Origin: Bacillota bacterium
Lineage (GTDB): Bacteria; Bacillota; Clostridia; Christensenellales; Aristaeellaceae
Length of the DNA stretch: 64,000 nucleotides
NCBI GenBank assembly: GCA_023411375.1
Contig: JAEYOW010000010.1
Span: 186,001-250,000 of the forward strand
Direction: 5' to 3'
A model generated the notes under the pieces. The model did no database searches, was not told the origin of the DNA, and saw nothing but the letters and a program-made list of their open reading frames with translations. A program made the position numbers and the translations under genes. Of the stretch, positions 33,773 through 42,913 are shown in pieces; the stretch's first letter is position 1; each line of letters opens with the position of its first letter.

Positions 33773-34735
33773 ATGGACGCTCGCACAAAGGAGCCGGCGC
33801 CGGTCAATCCCGCCAGTCCCGTCAAAGCGGAAACCTTCCGCGCTCACTTCACGCGGTATTGGCAGCTTTACGCCATGCTTTTGCTCCCTGTGGTTTATTT
33901 TATCCTGTTTAAATATGTGCCGATGTTTGGCAATGTCCTCGCGTTCCGCCGCTACCGGCCGGGACTTGGCCCGTATGGCACGGAATGGGTCGGCTTTCGG
34001 TATTTTGAAAAATTCATGACCGACCGCGCCTTCTGGCAGGCCTTCCAGAACACGCTGACACTCTCCCTTTTAAACCTGTTGGTCAACTTCCCCGTTCCCA
34101 TCATCTTTGCCGTCATGCTCAACGAGGTTGGGCACCTTCGCTTTAAAAAGCTGGTGCAGACCGTCAGCTATATGCCTCGCTTCATTTCCACGGTGGTTGT
34201 CATCGCCATCCTAGGCGAAATTCTCTCGCCATCCTCCGGGCTGCTCAACAATTTTCTTCAAAATGTGTTTGGCATTAAGCCCATCTATTTCATGAACGAG
34301 CCGCAGTATTTCCGCGCCCTGTATGTGCTTACGGATACATGGCAGTTTACCGGATGGACGGCGATTATCTATCTGGCCGCCATCACCGGCATCTCCAACG
34401 ACCTGTTTGAGGCCGCCACCATCGACGGCGCGACGCGTTTCCAGCAAATTCGCTACGTTACCATTCCCTCGATTTTACCCACCATCATGGTCATGTTCAT
34501 CCTGAGCGTCGGCCGCCTTTTATCGCTCGGCTTTGAAAAGGTGCTTCTGATGTACACGCCCACCAACTCCTCCGTATCCGACATCATCGATACGCTGGTC
34601 TACCGCACTGGCCTTGCTAACCAGAATTACTCCTACGCCACGGCTATCGGCCTTTTCAGCGGCGTCATCGGCGTCGTTTTGGTTACGTTCAGCAACTGGC
34701 TCAGCCGCAAAACCACCGGCGACGGCATTTATTAA
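33773..34735 (+). CDS. ABC transporter permease, LplB type
   Basis: A 320-residue permease with six TM helices and a hydrophilic N-terminal extension of about 25 residues. The segment LFKYVPMFGNVLAFRRYRPG is the LplB-type N-terminal signature; the EAA loop reads EAATIDGATRFQQIRYVTIP. The ATG at 33773 follows AAGGAGG; upstream codons overlap the terminator hairpin and are not homologous. It forms the channel with the next gene. Confidence 0.92.
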   Translation: MDARTKEPAPVNPASPVKAETFRAHFTRYWQLYAMLLLPVVYFILFKYVPMFGNVLAFRRYRPGLGPYGTEWVGFRYFEKFMTDRAFWQAFQNTLTLSLLNLLVNFPVPIIFAVMLNEVGHLRFKKLVQTVSYMPRFISTVVVIAILGEILSPSSGLLNNFLQNVFGIKPIYFMNEPQYFRALYVLTDTWQFTGWTAIIYLAAITGISNDLFEAATIDGATRFQQIRYVTIPSILPTIMVMFILSVGRLLSLGFEKVLLMYTPTNSSVSDIIDTLVYRTGLANQNYSYATAIGLFSGVIGVVLVTFSNWLSRKTTGDGIY

Positions 34736-34747
34736 GGAGGGTGCGGC

Positions 34748-35635
34748 ATGCTAAAAAAACAACGCAACGCAATCCACAGGGGTGCGGGCAGCATGGCGCT
34801 GGATATCGTCATCTATACGGTGATGGTGCTGACGCTGCTGGTGTGCCTGGTTCCATTCCTCTATATGCTCGCGCTTTCGCTGTCGGACGCGAAGGCCATC
34901 GTCAACAACCAGGTTTCGCTGTGGCCCGTCGGGTTCAATCTGGGCTCCTACGAGCAGATCGTTACTTACCCGCACTTCTTCCGCGCATATGGCAACACGT
35001 TTTTCTACACCGCCGCCGGAACCGCCATCTCGCTTTTAATGACGATGCTGTTCGCCTACCCGCTCAGCAAAACGTTTCTGCGCGGGCAAACCATCTTCAT
35101 GAAGATGGTCATCGTCTCTATGTTTTTCTCCGGCGGCCTGATTCCCAACTTCCTGCTGATCTCAAGCCTGGGCCTTACCGGCACGGTATGGGCGATGCTT
35201 CTGCCCTTTGCCATCAACCAGTTTAACCTCATCATCCTAGTAAACTTCTTTAAGGCCCTGCCGGGTGAGATTGAGGAAGCCGCGCTGATCGACGGCCTGA
35301 ACTACTTCGGCATCCTGTTTCGCATCGTGGTGCCGCTTTCCACCGCGGCGCTGGCCACGGTGGGGCTTTACACGGCTGTATTTTTCTGGAACGACTGGTT
35401 CAACGGGCTTTTGTACCTCAACTCCGCGCAGTATCCGGTCATGCTGTTTTTGCGCAACATCGTCAACGGCACGGCCATGCTGGGCGACGCGGCGGGCTTC
35501 GGCGACAAATCCACCATCGCAATCTCCATCAAGTCCGCCGTCATTATGACCTCCACGCTGCCCATCATCATCCTGTATCCCTTCCTGCAAAAGTATTTTG
35601 TCAAGGGCCTGACCGTCGGCTCCGTCAAGGGCTGA
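34748..35635 (+). CDS. ABC transporter permease, LplC/YtcP type
   Basis: A 295-residue permease with six TM helices; the N-terminal MLALSLSDAKAIVNNQVSLW-like region and C-terminal KGLTVGSVKG are typical of LplC/YtcP. The EAA loop is EEAALIDGLNYFGILFRIVV. It begins 12 nt after the LplB gene with AAGGAGG. As in the other importer, no ATPase is encoded nearby. Confidence 0.92.
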   Translation: MLKKQRNAIHRGAGSMALDIVIYTVMVLTLLVCLVPFLYMLALSLSDAKAIVNNQVSLWPVGFNLGSYEQIVTYPHFFRAYGNTFFYTAAGTAISLLMTMLFAYPLSKTFLRGQTIFMKMVIVSMFFSGGLIPNFLLISSLGLTGTVWAMLLPFAINQFNLIILVNFFKALPGEIEEAALIDGLNYFGILFRIVVPLSTAALATVGLYTAVFFWNDWFNGLLYLNSAQYPVMLFLRNIVNGTAMLGDAAGFGDKSTIAISIKSAVIMTSTLPIIILYPFLQKYFVKGLTVGSVKG

Positions 35636-35654
35636 GCCCGGAAAGCGAGAACGC

Positions 35655-36551
35655 ATGATACAACTCAACGGAATCGATACCGAGCAAATCAATCCACGCA
35701 CCGCGCATATCGACAGGGAAAGCACGGAAGGCATGCTCAGGCTCATTAATCGCGAGGACCGGCAGGTGGCCGGGGCGGTGGAGCAGGAAATTCCACATAT
35801 TGCGCGGGCTGTGGACGCGATTTATGAAAAAATCGCCTCCGGGGGCCGTCTGGTCTACTGCGGCGCGGGCACGTCCGGTAGGCTTGGCGTGCTGGACGCG
35901 GCGGAATGCCCGCCCACCTACGGGGTGCCCTACGGGCTGGTACAGGGCCTCATTGCCGGGGGCCAGCTTGCCCTGACGCGTGCCGTAGAAGGCGCGGAGG
36001 ACCGCTATGAGGAAGGCCGGCGCGACCTGGAGGGCATAGGTTTTTCTCAGACGGACGCGCTGGTGGGCATCGCGGCCAGCGGACGCACGCCCTATGTGCT
36101 GGGCGCGCTGGACTACGCCCGCGAGCTTGGCGCCGTGTCCATCGGGCTTACCAGTTGTCATGGCAGCGAGCTTTCACGCCATGCGGATATCACGATCGCG
36201 CCCCTGACGGGGCCGGAGGTGATCACCGGCTCGACGCGCATGAAGAGCGGCACGGCCCAAAAGCTGGTTCTCAACATGCTCTCTACCGCAACAATGATCA
36301 AGCTGGGCAAGGTATACGGCAACCTGATGGTAGACGTTCAGGCCGCCAATGAAAAGCTTGTTCAGCGGGCCGTTTCCATCGTGATGTCGGCGACGGGCGC
36401 GGACGAGGCGCTGGCGCGTGGCACGCTCAGCCGGTGCGGCTTCAGCTGTAAGCATGCCATCGTAATGCTGCTTTTGGGCGTGGATGAAACAGGGGCAAAA
36501 GCAGCCCTGGAGAAGGCGCGGGGCCATATCTCCAGGGCCGTGAGGGAATAG
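35655..36551 (+). CDS. murQ: N-acetylmuramic acid 6-phosphate etherase
   Basis: A 298-residue SIS-domain etherase that splits N-acetylmuramic acid 6-phosphate into N-acetylglucosamine 6-phosphate and lactate in the cytosol. The family signature begins CGAGTSGRLGVLDAAECPP; catalytic Glu residues lie in DAAECPP and in the later EGAED block; the second signature is TGSTRMKSGTAQKLVLN. Length matches MurQ (about 300). It starts 19 nt after the permease gene and faces the convergent rpiR-anmK operon, making this the entry point of recycled muramic acid into amino-sugar metabolism. Confidence 0.96.
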   Translation: MIQLNGIDTEQINPRTAHIDRESTEGMLRLINREDRQVAGAVEQEIPHIARAVDAIYEKIASGGRLVYCGAGTSGRLGVLDAAECPPTYGVPYGLVQGLIAGGQLALTRAVEGAEDRYEEGRRDLEGIGFSQTDALVGIAASGRTPYVLGALDYARELGAVSIGLTSCHGSELSRHADITIAPLTGPEVITGSTRMKSGTAQKLVLNMLSTATMIKLGKVYGNLMVDVQAANEKLVQRAVSIVMSATGADEALARGTLSRCGFSCKHAIVMLLLGVDETGAKAALEKARGHISRAVRE

Positions 36552-36559
36552 CGAGGTGC

Positions 36560-37438
36560 TCAGGGGCGCTGGTCGCCCACCTTATGCGGCTTGCAGATGT
36601 TGTAGCTGTTTTCCAGCCGAACCTTAGCGCGGTGGTAATCCAGATGCGCCACGGCGGTGTAAAGCACGTCAACCAGCGTGAGCTGGGCGATACGGCTGCT
36701 CATGGCCCCGCTGCGGCGGTACACCTCCGGGCAGGAGGTGTACAGCGCGTAATCCGCCATCGCCACCATGGGGTGCCGCCCAAACTGCGTCACGCTTACC
36801 AGCGTCGCGCCGCTGTCTCTGGCGATTTTCATCATTTCCACCACTTCTTTGGTCGCGCCGGAGTGTGAAAAGAAAATGGCGACGTCTCGCGGCGTCAGGT
36901 TGGCGGCATAGGTGAGCTGAATGTGAAAATCCCGGCAGTTGACAACGTTCATGCCGATGCGCAGCAGCTTGTCGTACAGGTCCTCCGCCACCAGCGCCGA
37001 CGCGCCCACACCGAACAGCTTGACGGATTCGGCGCGGATGACGCGGGATGCAACCTGCTTGATCTGCTCCGGGTCCAACAAGCTCATGGTGTCCTCAATG
37101 GCCTGTATGCTTCCGTTCTTGACCGTCTCGGCCATCTGCTCCACAGTGGAGTGGGTGGAAATATCCGCATATAGGGTTTCCTGCGCGCTATGCCGGGGGT
37201 CCTGCTGAGCGTTAAGCTCCGAAAAAAGCTGCTTTTTTAAGTCCTTCAGCCCATAAAAGCCCAGCGTTTTGGCAAAGCGCACCCATGCCACCTGGCTGAC
37301 CCCGGACGCTTCCGCCAGGGACGCAATGGGCATATGAAACACGCTGTCCAGATGTGCCAGGAAGTAGGTTGCCACCTTTTTTTCAGATGGGCAGAGGGTA
37401 TCGTAGATGTCCCGGGTACGCACCGCGATGCTGGTCAT
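36560..37438 (-). CDS. RpiR/MurR-family transcriptional regulator with SIS domain
   Basis: A 292-residue regulator: N-terminal RpiR helix-turn-helix (MPIASLAEASGVSQVAWVRF) and a C-terminal SIS sugar-phosphate-binding domain (KLFGVGASALVAEDLYDKLL, FFSHSGATKEVVEMM). The ATG at 37438 overlaps the anmK stop as ATGA, so it is coupled to anmK. It is likely to sense N-acetylmuramic acid 6-phosphate, as MurR does in Escherichia coli, and bind the paired operators at 38634-38681. Confidence 0.92.
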   Translation of the reverse strand: MTSIAVRTRDIYDTLCPSEKKVATYFLAHLDSVFHMPIASLAEASGVSQVAWVRFAKTLGFYGLKDLKKQLFSELNAQQDPRHSAQETLYADISTHSTVEQMAETVKNGSIQAIEDTMSLLDPEQIKQVASRVIRAESVKLFGVGASALVAEDLYDKLLRIGMNVVNCRDFHIQLTYAANLTPRDVAIFFSHSGATKEVVEMMKIARDSGATLVSVTQFGRHPMVAMADYALYTSCPEVYRRSGAMSSRIAQLTLVDVLYTAVAHLDYHRAKVRLENSYNICKPHKVGDQRP

Positions 37439-38616
37439 AGGCTCACCTTCCCCATCACTACGGGATGCCTCGCGCCTGTAGCGGCGGGCACGTTGTTGCA
37501 AACGCCATGCAGGCATTCGTTGGCAAGCACGGCAAAGGCTACCGCCTCCTTCGCGTCGCTGTCCAGCCCCACGTCCTCGTTGGTCAAAACGGGCATGGGC
37601 AGGCTTCGGCGCAGATAACCCAGCAGCGTCGGGTTCCTGCTTCCGCCTCCCCCCACGATCAGGCGGTCGGGCGGCACGGCGCAAAAGCGCTCGACGCCCA
37701 AACGCACGCATTCGGCGGTAAAGCGCGTGGCGGTCGCCAGCATATCCGCCATGGACAGACCCAGCTCCTCTCCCCTTAGGATCAGCCGCTTGACATACGC
37801 ATCGCCATAGCGCTCGCGGCCGGTGGTTTTGGGCGGCGGCGTTTGCAAATAATCATCGTCCAGCAGAAACGCAAGCAGCGCTTCGCTCGCCGCGCCGGAC
37901 GCCGCCAGCGTCCCGCCCTCGTCCCACCGCAGCCTTCCTCCGGTCATGCGGTACGCGAGCGCGTCCATCACCATGTTGCCGGGTCCAGTATCAAACGCAT
38001 AGGTATCCGCAAGCCCGCCCCCGCGCGGCAGCACCGTGAGGTTGCCGATGCCTCCAACGTTTTGCAAGCCCACCGTGGCGGCGGGGTCGCGGTAGAGCAG
38101 GTACTCGGTATAGGGCACCAGGGGCGCGCCTGAACCGCCCGCTGCCAGGTCGCGCACCCGGAAATCGCTTACCACCGGGCAGCCCATACCCTCGCAAATC
38201 ACCGATGGCTCTCCCAGTTGAAGGGTGCCGCGCACGGCAAAGCCCAGGTAGTCCTCCATGTCCGGCGCGTGGTACAGCGTCTGCCCATGGCTGCCGACAA
38301 AATCCACAGCTTCCGGTTCTACTCCAGCCTGGCGGCACACCTCAAGGCACGCGTCCAGCGACAGCTTTCCCATCAGGAAATGGAACAAGCAAGCCTCGTG
38401 CGTGCCGCCGCTCTCACCGCCCGCCAGCCGCAGAATGGCCTCCCTCAGCTCCGGCGAATAGGGCAGCGATACAAATCCGTGCTGGCGCACCTTGGTGGAA
38501 AGGCCCCAGCCGTCAATCTCCACCAGCGCCGCATCCATACCATCGGCGGAGGTGCCGCTCATCAGGCCGATGGCGAGAAACGTCGGTTTATCCCAAAGGG
38601 TGGCAAGTGCTTTCAT
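37435..38616 (-). CDS. anmK: Anhydro-N-acetylmuramic acid kinase
   Basis: A 393-residue ASKHA-fold kinase that cleaves the 1,6-anhydro bond of anhydro-N-acetylmuramic acid and phosphorylates it to N-acetylmuramic acid 6-phosphate, the MurQ substrate. Diagnostic blocks: GLMSGTSADGMDAALVEI, GSHGQTLYHAP, NVGGIGNLTVLP and FDTGPGNMVMDA. The length fits AnmK (about 370-390). It is first in a two-gene minus operon with the RpiR regulator. Its presence implies the cell meets anhydro-muropeptides, products of lytic transglycosylases. Confidence 0.95.
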   Translation of the reverse strand: MKALATLWDKPTFLAIGLMSGTSADGMDAALVEIDGWGLSTKVRQHGFVSLPYSPELREAILRLAGGESGGTHEACLFHFLMGKLSLDACLEVCRQAGVEPEAVDFVGSHGQTLYHAPDMEDYLGFAVRGTLQLGEPSVICEGMGCPVVSDFRVRDLAAGGSGAPLVPYTEYLLYRDPAATVGLQNVGGIGNLTVLPRGGGLADTYAFDTGPGNMVMDALAYRMTGGRLRWDEGGTLAASGAASEALLAFLLDDDYLQTPPPKTTGRERYGDAYVKRLILRGEELGLSMADMLATATRFTAECVRLGVERFCAVPPDRLIVGGGGSRNPTLLGYLRRSLPMPVLTNEDVGLDSDAKEAVAFAVLANECLHGVCNNVPAATGARHPVVMGKVSL

Positions 38617-38633
38617 GACTCCGCTCTCCGTTC

Positions 38634-38683
38634 GGAAATTTTATTTCGTCATCATTGTACGCTTACGGAACTTTATTTGTCAA
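38634..38683 (-). promoter_or_regulatory. anmK promoter with two RpiR-type operators
   Basis: Minus promoter TTGACA (38678-38683), 18 bp, TACAAT (38654-38659). GGAAATTTTATTTCG (38634-38648) is a near-palindrome matching RpiR-type operators; a degenerate copy GGAACTTTATTTGTC is at 38667-38681. The copies are 33 bp apart, about three turns, one over the -35/spacer and one past the start. They also lie directly before namZ on plus. Confidence 0.7.
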
Positions 38684-38695
38684 GGCGGGATGATT

Positions 38696-39838
38696 ATGTT
38701 TCAGCTTGGAATCGAACGCATCGGGGAATTTGAGGGTGTCTTTCGCGGTAAGCGCCTGGGACTCATCACCTCGCCGTCCGGCACGGATACGCGGCTGAGG
38801 TCCTCCGCCGGGCTGCTCAGAGAGCGGTTCCGGCTTCTGGCGCTGTACGGCCCGGAGCACGGCGTGCGCGGCGCGGCGGACGCGGGCGAGCTGGTGGACG
38901 AACCCCCGCGCGATCCGCGCACCGGTCTGCCTGTCTACAGCCTGTACCGGAAGGATGGCCAAAGCATGACCGCCGGTATGGTCGCGGATGTGGACGCGTT
39001 GGTGTATGATATTCAGGACCTCGGCCTCAGGTTTTACACGTATATTTCCACGCTGCTGGGCGCGTTGCGCGACTGCGCGCGCTTCCAGAAGGAGCTGATC
39101 GTGCTGGACCGGCCCGCCCCGCTGGGCGGCGCGTATGTGGAGGGCGGGCTTTTGCGCGGGGGCTTTGAAAGCTTCGTCGGCTGCTGTAAAATTCCCATCC
39201 GCTACGGCTTGACGGCGGGCGAATTCGCGCGCATGGCAAATGTCGAACTCGGTATCGGGTGCGCTCTGACGGTCGTTCCCATGTCGGGCTGGCGGCGCGA
39301 TTTTCTGTTTCCCGAGCTGGGTTATCCCTTCCTGATGCCAAGCCCGTCCATTCCCAACTTTCATAACGCCGTTCTGTACGCGGGTACCTGCCTGGTGGAG
39401 GGCACAAACCTGTCCGAGGGGCGCGGCACGGCGGACCCGTTTGCCCTGATTGGCGCGCCCTATGTGGACGCGCTCCGGCTGTGTGCGGCGGTGGAAGCGC
39501 TTGGGCTTTCCGGTCTGATTGCCACGCCCGCGTATTTCACCCCTACGGCAGGCAAGCATGCGGGCACCCCCTGCCAGGGCGTGCATCTGCACCTGACCTA
39601 TGCGCGCTGCTACTCCGCCGTGCGCGCGGGCGTTCTGCTGATCGACCTGGTGCGCTCGCTCTGGCCGGATGACTTTGCCTTTAATCCGCCTCAGCCTGGT
39701 CAATCCCTGCCCGCCATCGACCTTTTAAGCGGCAGCGCTGAGCTGCGCGAGGGCCGGCCCGTTAATGCCCTTTTAGACGAATGGGAAGCGGAGAGCGCCG
39801 CGTTTCAGTGCCGCACAGAGACCTATTATCTATACTAA
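38696..39838 (+). CDS. namZ: Exo-beta-N-acetylmuramidase, NamZ/DUF1343 family
   Basis: A 380-residue DUF1343 protein, the family shown in Bacillus subtilis to release N-acetylmuramic acid from the non-reducing end of peptidoglycan fragments (GH171). Family blocks present: GPEHGVRG, VYDIQDLGLRFYTYISTL, LDRPAPLGG and EGTNLSEGRGT. Unlike secreted homologues, the N-terminus (MFQLGIERIGEF) has no signal peptide, so it acts in the cytosol. The ATG at 38696 is 6 nt after AAGGCGGG; ATG 38690 is an alternative. It is followed at 17 nt by nagZ. Confidence 0.92.
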   Translation: MFQLGIERIGEFEGVFRGKRLGLITSPSGTDTRLRSSAGLLRERFRLLALYGPEHGVRGAADAGELVDEPPRDPRTGLPVYSLYRKDGQSMTAGMVADVDALVYDIQDLGLRFYTYISTLLGALRDCARFQKELIVLDRPAPLGGAYVEGGLLRGGFESFVGCCKIPIRYGLTAGEFARMANVELGIGCALTVVPMSGWRRDFLFPELGYPFLMPSPSIPNFHNAVLYAGTCLVEGTNLSEGRGTADPFALIGAPYVDALRLCAAVEALGLSGLIATPAYFTPTAGKHAGTPCQGVHLHLTYARCYSAVRAGVLLIDLVRSLWPDDFAFNPPQPGQSLPAIDLLSGSAELREGRPVNALLDEWEAESAAFQCRTETYYLY

Positions 39839-39855
39839 AGGGAGGAAAAAACATC

Positions 39856-41394
39856 ATGACCCTGGAACAGCAAATCGGCCAACGGCTGGTGGTTGGCTTT
39901 CCCGGCTACGCTATCCCGGACGAGCTGCGCGCGCTGGTGCGCGAATGCCATGTGGCAAATATCATTCTGTTCGGGGAAAACATCCGCGATAACGCCCAGC
40001 TTGGGCAGCTATGCGAGGACTTACAGGCGCTGGTGCAATCCGAAACAGGAACGCCCGCCCTCATCACCATCGATCAGGAGGGCGGTGTGGTCAGCCGCCT
40101 TGGAAAGGACGCGGCGGTCGTTCCCAGCGCCATGTGCGTAAGCGCCACAGGCAATCCGCAAAACGCATACGAGGCGGGTCGGATTACAGGCCGGGAGCTT
40201 GCCGCGCTTGGCGTTAACTTCGACCTTGCGCCCGATATGGACGTCAACAGCAATCCCCACAACCCCGTGATTGGCGTTCGCAGCTACGCAAGCGACCCCG
40301 ATACAGTCGCCGCTTACGGCACGCGGATGGCTCAGGGTCTGCTGGACGGGGGCGTGCTTTGCTGCGCCAAGCACTTTCCCGGCCATGGGGATACGGCTGT
40401 GGATTCCCACCTGGGCCTGCCCGTGGTGGACAAGAGCCTGAGCGAGCTGGAAGCCTGCGAGCTCATTCCCTTTCTGGCCGCCATCCGCGCGGGCGTTCCC
40501 GCCGTGATGACCACGCACATTCTGTTTCCCCAGCTAGAGCCGGGGCGCATACCCGCCACGATGTCCCGGCGGATCATTACCGGCCTTTTGAAGGAACACC
40601 TTGGCTTTGACGGCCTTGTGATCAGCGACTGCATGATGATGCAAGCCATCCAGAAGGATTACGGCACCGTAAACGGCATTGTGGCGGCCGTGGACGCGGG
40701 CGTGGATTTGGTTTTCACCTCCCACAGCATTGATTATGCGCGGCAGGCATGCGGCGCGCTCAGGGAAGCGCTTGAGGCCGGACGGCTGAGCCGGGAGGAA
40801 ATGGCCGCCTCGGCGGAAAAAATCCTCAGGTACAAGCAGGCGATCAAGGCTCCCTCCTTCGGCCCGGAGATCGTCGGGTGCGCCAGCCACCGTCAGGTTG
40901 TGCGCCGTATCATGGACGAGGGGCTGACGCTGGTAAAGGCTCCTCTTGGCCACTGCCCGCCGCTCGGCGACCGTCCCCTCTTCCTTGGTTGCCATCCGTT
41001 CAGGCCCACCCTCGCCTCTAACCCGGAGGACAACAGCGTCAGCTTCCCCAAAACAATGCGGGAAAAGTTGGGCGGCGATGCGATTTCCACACCCGTGAAC
41101 CCCACGGATGTGGAAATCGAAGCCATTTGCGGCCAGGCGCGGGGACACAGCGCCCTGGTCATCGGCACCTACAACGGGCATATCAAACAGGGGCAGCTGC
41201 GCCTCGTACGCGCCCTTGCGGAGCTTAACACGCCTGTGACCTGCGTTGCGCTCCGCAATCCCTACGACCTGCTTGACCTGCCGCAAAACGTTACCTGCGT
41301 AGCGGCCTACCAATATGACGATCTGAGCATGGACGCGGTCGCGCGCCTGCTGAGCGGTGGGCTTACGCCCAGAGGCAGGCTGCCTGTCGGCTGA
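39856..41394 (+). CDS. nagZ: Beta-N-acetylglucosaminidase NagZ (GH3)
   Basis: A 512-residue GH3 hexosaminidase that removes non-reducing GlcNAc from GlcNAc-MurNAc fragments. The NagZ signature KHFPGHGDTAVDSH carries the His/Asp acid-base pair and the nucleophile Asp is in VISDCMMM. After the catalytic barrel (about 340 residues) there is a second domain of about 170 residues, as in Firmicute NagZ. There is no signal peptide. The ATG at 39856 follows GGGAGGAAA. With NamZ it can trim imported peptidoglycan chains alternately from the non-reducing end. Confidence 0.95.
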   Translation: MTLEQQIGQRLVVGFPGYAIPDELRALVRECHVANIILFGENIRDNAQLGQLCEDLQALVQSETGTPALITIDQEGGVVSRLGKDAAVVPSAMCVSATGNPQNAYEAGRITGRELAALGVNFDLAPDMDVNSNPHNPVIGVRSYASDPDTVAAYGTRMAQGLLDGGVLCCAKHFPGHGDTAVDSHLGLPVVDKSLSELEACELIPFLAAIRAGVPAVMTTHILFPQLEPGRIPATMSRRIITGLLKEHLGFDGLVISDCMMMQAIQKDYGTVNGIVAAVDAGVDLVFTSHSIDYARQACGALREALEAGRLSREEMAASAEKILRYKQAIKAPSFGPEIVGCASHRQVVRRIMDEGLTLVKAPLGHCPPLGDRPLFLGCHPFRPTLASNPEDNSVSFPKTMREKLGGDAISTPVNPTDVEIEAICGQARGHSALVIGTYNGHIKQGQLRLVRALAELNTPVTCVALRNPYDLLDLPQNVTCVAAYQYDDLSMDAVARLLSGGLTPRGRLPVG

Positions 41395-41409
41395 AAGGAG
41401 GCGAGCCTG

Positions 41410-42324
41410 ATGCAAACCCTCTTTGCCGGCTGGGACGGCGGCGGCACCGCTACGGGCGTCGCCTGTGTGGACGCCGCCGGAAATACGCTTGCGGAAAGCC
41501 GGTTCGGCCCTTTAAATCTTAACGGCTCAGACGCGGAAACCATTGAGAAGACCGTGCGGGACTGCCTGGCGTGGATGCGGAGCACAGGCGCATGCGCCGG
41601 CCTGTGCGTTGGCGCTGCGGGTGTAAGCAACGCGCGGGCGGACGCCCTTTTGCGCATGCTGCTTGTCCGGAACGGATACCACGGGCCCTTGCGCCTCGCG
41701 GGCGATCATGAAATCGCCCTGGCGGGCGCGGTGGGCGGGCCCGGAGCGGTGATTGTGGCCGGCACAGGCTCGGTATGTTACGGCCGAAACGCGCGGGGTG
41801 AAACGGCGCGCAGCGGCGGCTTCGGCCACCTTGTGGACGACGGAGGCAGCGGTTACGCTATCGGCCGGGATATTCTCGGCGCGGTACTGCGCGCGGCGGA
41901 CGGCCGCGTTGGCCCAACCATGCTTACCAAAGCCGTGGCTAGCGAGCTCGGCTCCGCAAAGCCCGGCGACCTGGTTTCCTATATTTATCATCAAAACCGT
42001 GCAAAGGCGGATATCGCGCGTCTCGCCATGCTGCTATCGCCTGCCGTCGAGGCGGGCGACAGCGCCGCCACGGCCATAGCGGACAGGGCGGCCGGCGAGC
42101 TGTGCGCCCTCGTCTCGGCGGTATTAACGCGTCTGGATATGCCGGATGCCGAGCTTGCGTTTCTGGGCAGTATTCTGATCAAATGCGCGCCCGTCCGACT
42201 GCGCGCGCTGTCGCTGACCGAAGCCGCCTGGCCCGGCGCGCGCCTGATCGAACCAAGACGAAACGCGGCGTGCGGCGCGGCGCTGCTTGCCAGAGAAACA
42301 AAGGAGGACGTTAACCATGCCTGA
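41410..42324 (+). CDS. BadF/BcrA-type amino-sugar kinase (MurK-like)
   Basis: A 304-residue ASKHA kinase of the BadF/BadG/BcrA ATPase family, to which N-acetylglucosamine kinases and the MurNAc/GlcNAc kinase MurK of Clostridium acetobutylicum belong. Blocks: GWDGGGTATGVACVD (phosphate 1), AGTGSVCYGRN (phosphate 2), GGFGHLVDDGGSGYAIGRD, and GSILIKCAPVRL. It follows nagZ by 15 nt with AAAGGAGG. In this locus it should phosphorylate the GlcNAc and MurNAc set free by NagZ and NamZ; MurNAc 6-phosphate would then go to MurQ. Confidence 0.85.
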   Translation: MQTLFAGWDGGGTATGVACVDAAGNTLAESRFGPLNLNGSDAETIEKTVRDCLAWMRSTGACAGLCVGAAGVSNARADALLRMLLVRNGYHGPLRLAGDHEIALAGAVGGPGAVIVAGTGSVCYGRNARGETARSGGFGHLVDDGGSGYAIGRDILGAVLRAADGRVGPTMLTKAVASELGSAKPGDLVSYIYHQNRAKADIARLAMLLSPAVEAGDSAATAIADRAAGELCALVSAVLTRLDMPDAELAFLGSILIKCAPVRLRALSLTEAAWPGARLIEPRRNAACGAALLARETKEDVNHA

Positions 42325-42793
42325 TATGTTGGTAAACCTGATGCGTTTGCCCAAGGACGAACCCCTTCTGGAAGCCCTGGAAAAGGAGGGCATCCGGGTT
42401 TTTCGCGCCCTCGCGCCGGATAAGCTGCGCATCGTGCCATGGGTTCAGGAGCATTCCAGCCTGAGCGGCGCCGGAGAATGCGACGTATGCTTCAGCCATA
42501 CGCCCGTAAGCTGCTTTATCGCCGCTGAGGGCTCAAAAATCATCGGCTATGCCTGTTACAACGCCACCGCTCCGGACTTTTTCGGCCCCACCCGCGTTTT
42601 GGATGAGTATCAGGGCCGGGGCATTGGCAAGGCGTTGCTTCTGCGCTCCCTGCGGGCGATGCGCGAGGAAGGCTATGCGTACGCCGTCATCGGCGGCGTT
42701 GGTCCACAGTCGTTTTATGAAAAAAGCGTCGGGGCCATCCTCATCCCGGATTCCACGCCCGGCGTGTATCAGGGGATGATTGGCAGGGGATGA
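42317..42793 (+). CDS. GNAT-family N-acetyltransferase
   Basis: A 158-residue GNAT protein; the acetyl-CoA loop is VLDEYQGRGIGKALLLRSL, preceded by the strand KIIGYACYNA. The ATG at 42317 follows AAAGGAGG and overlaps the kinase gene by 8 nt. Clostridia have a glucosamine/glucosaminide N-acetyltransferase (GlmA) linked to cell-wall recycling, and this gene's position at the end of the nagZ-kinase operon makes a similar role attractive, but GNAT substrates cannot be told from sequence alone. Confidence 0.8.
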   Translation: MPDMLVNLMRLPKDEPLLEALEKEGIRVFRALAPDKLRIVPWVQEHSSLSGAGECDVCFSHTPVSCFIAAEGSKIIGYACYNATAPDFFGPTRVLDEYQGRGIGKALLLRSLRAMREEGYAYAVIGGVGPQSFYEKSVGAILIPDSTPGVYQGMIGRG

Positions 42794-42826
42794 TTCTTCC
42801 GCCGAACTTCCTTTATCATGATGAAA

Positions 42827-42873
42827 CCGCCGCCCGGCCAGCGCGTTGCGCGCCGCCGGGCGGCGGTTCTTTT
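42827..42873 (+). terminator. Terminator of the namZ-nagZ-kinase-GNAT operon
   Basis: A 12-bp perfect stem CCGCCGCCCGGC (42827-42838) and GCCGGGCGGCGG (42855-42866), followed by TTCTTTTC. Confidence 0.85.
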
Positions 42874-42913
42874 CTAACGGTTAAGGGCCTCTCCCAGCCC
42901 GTCTACCAGTTCA

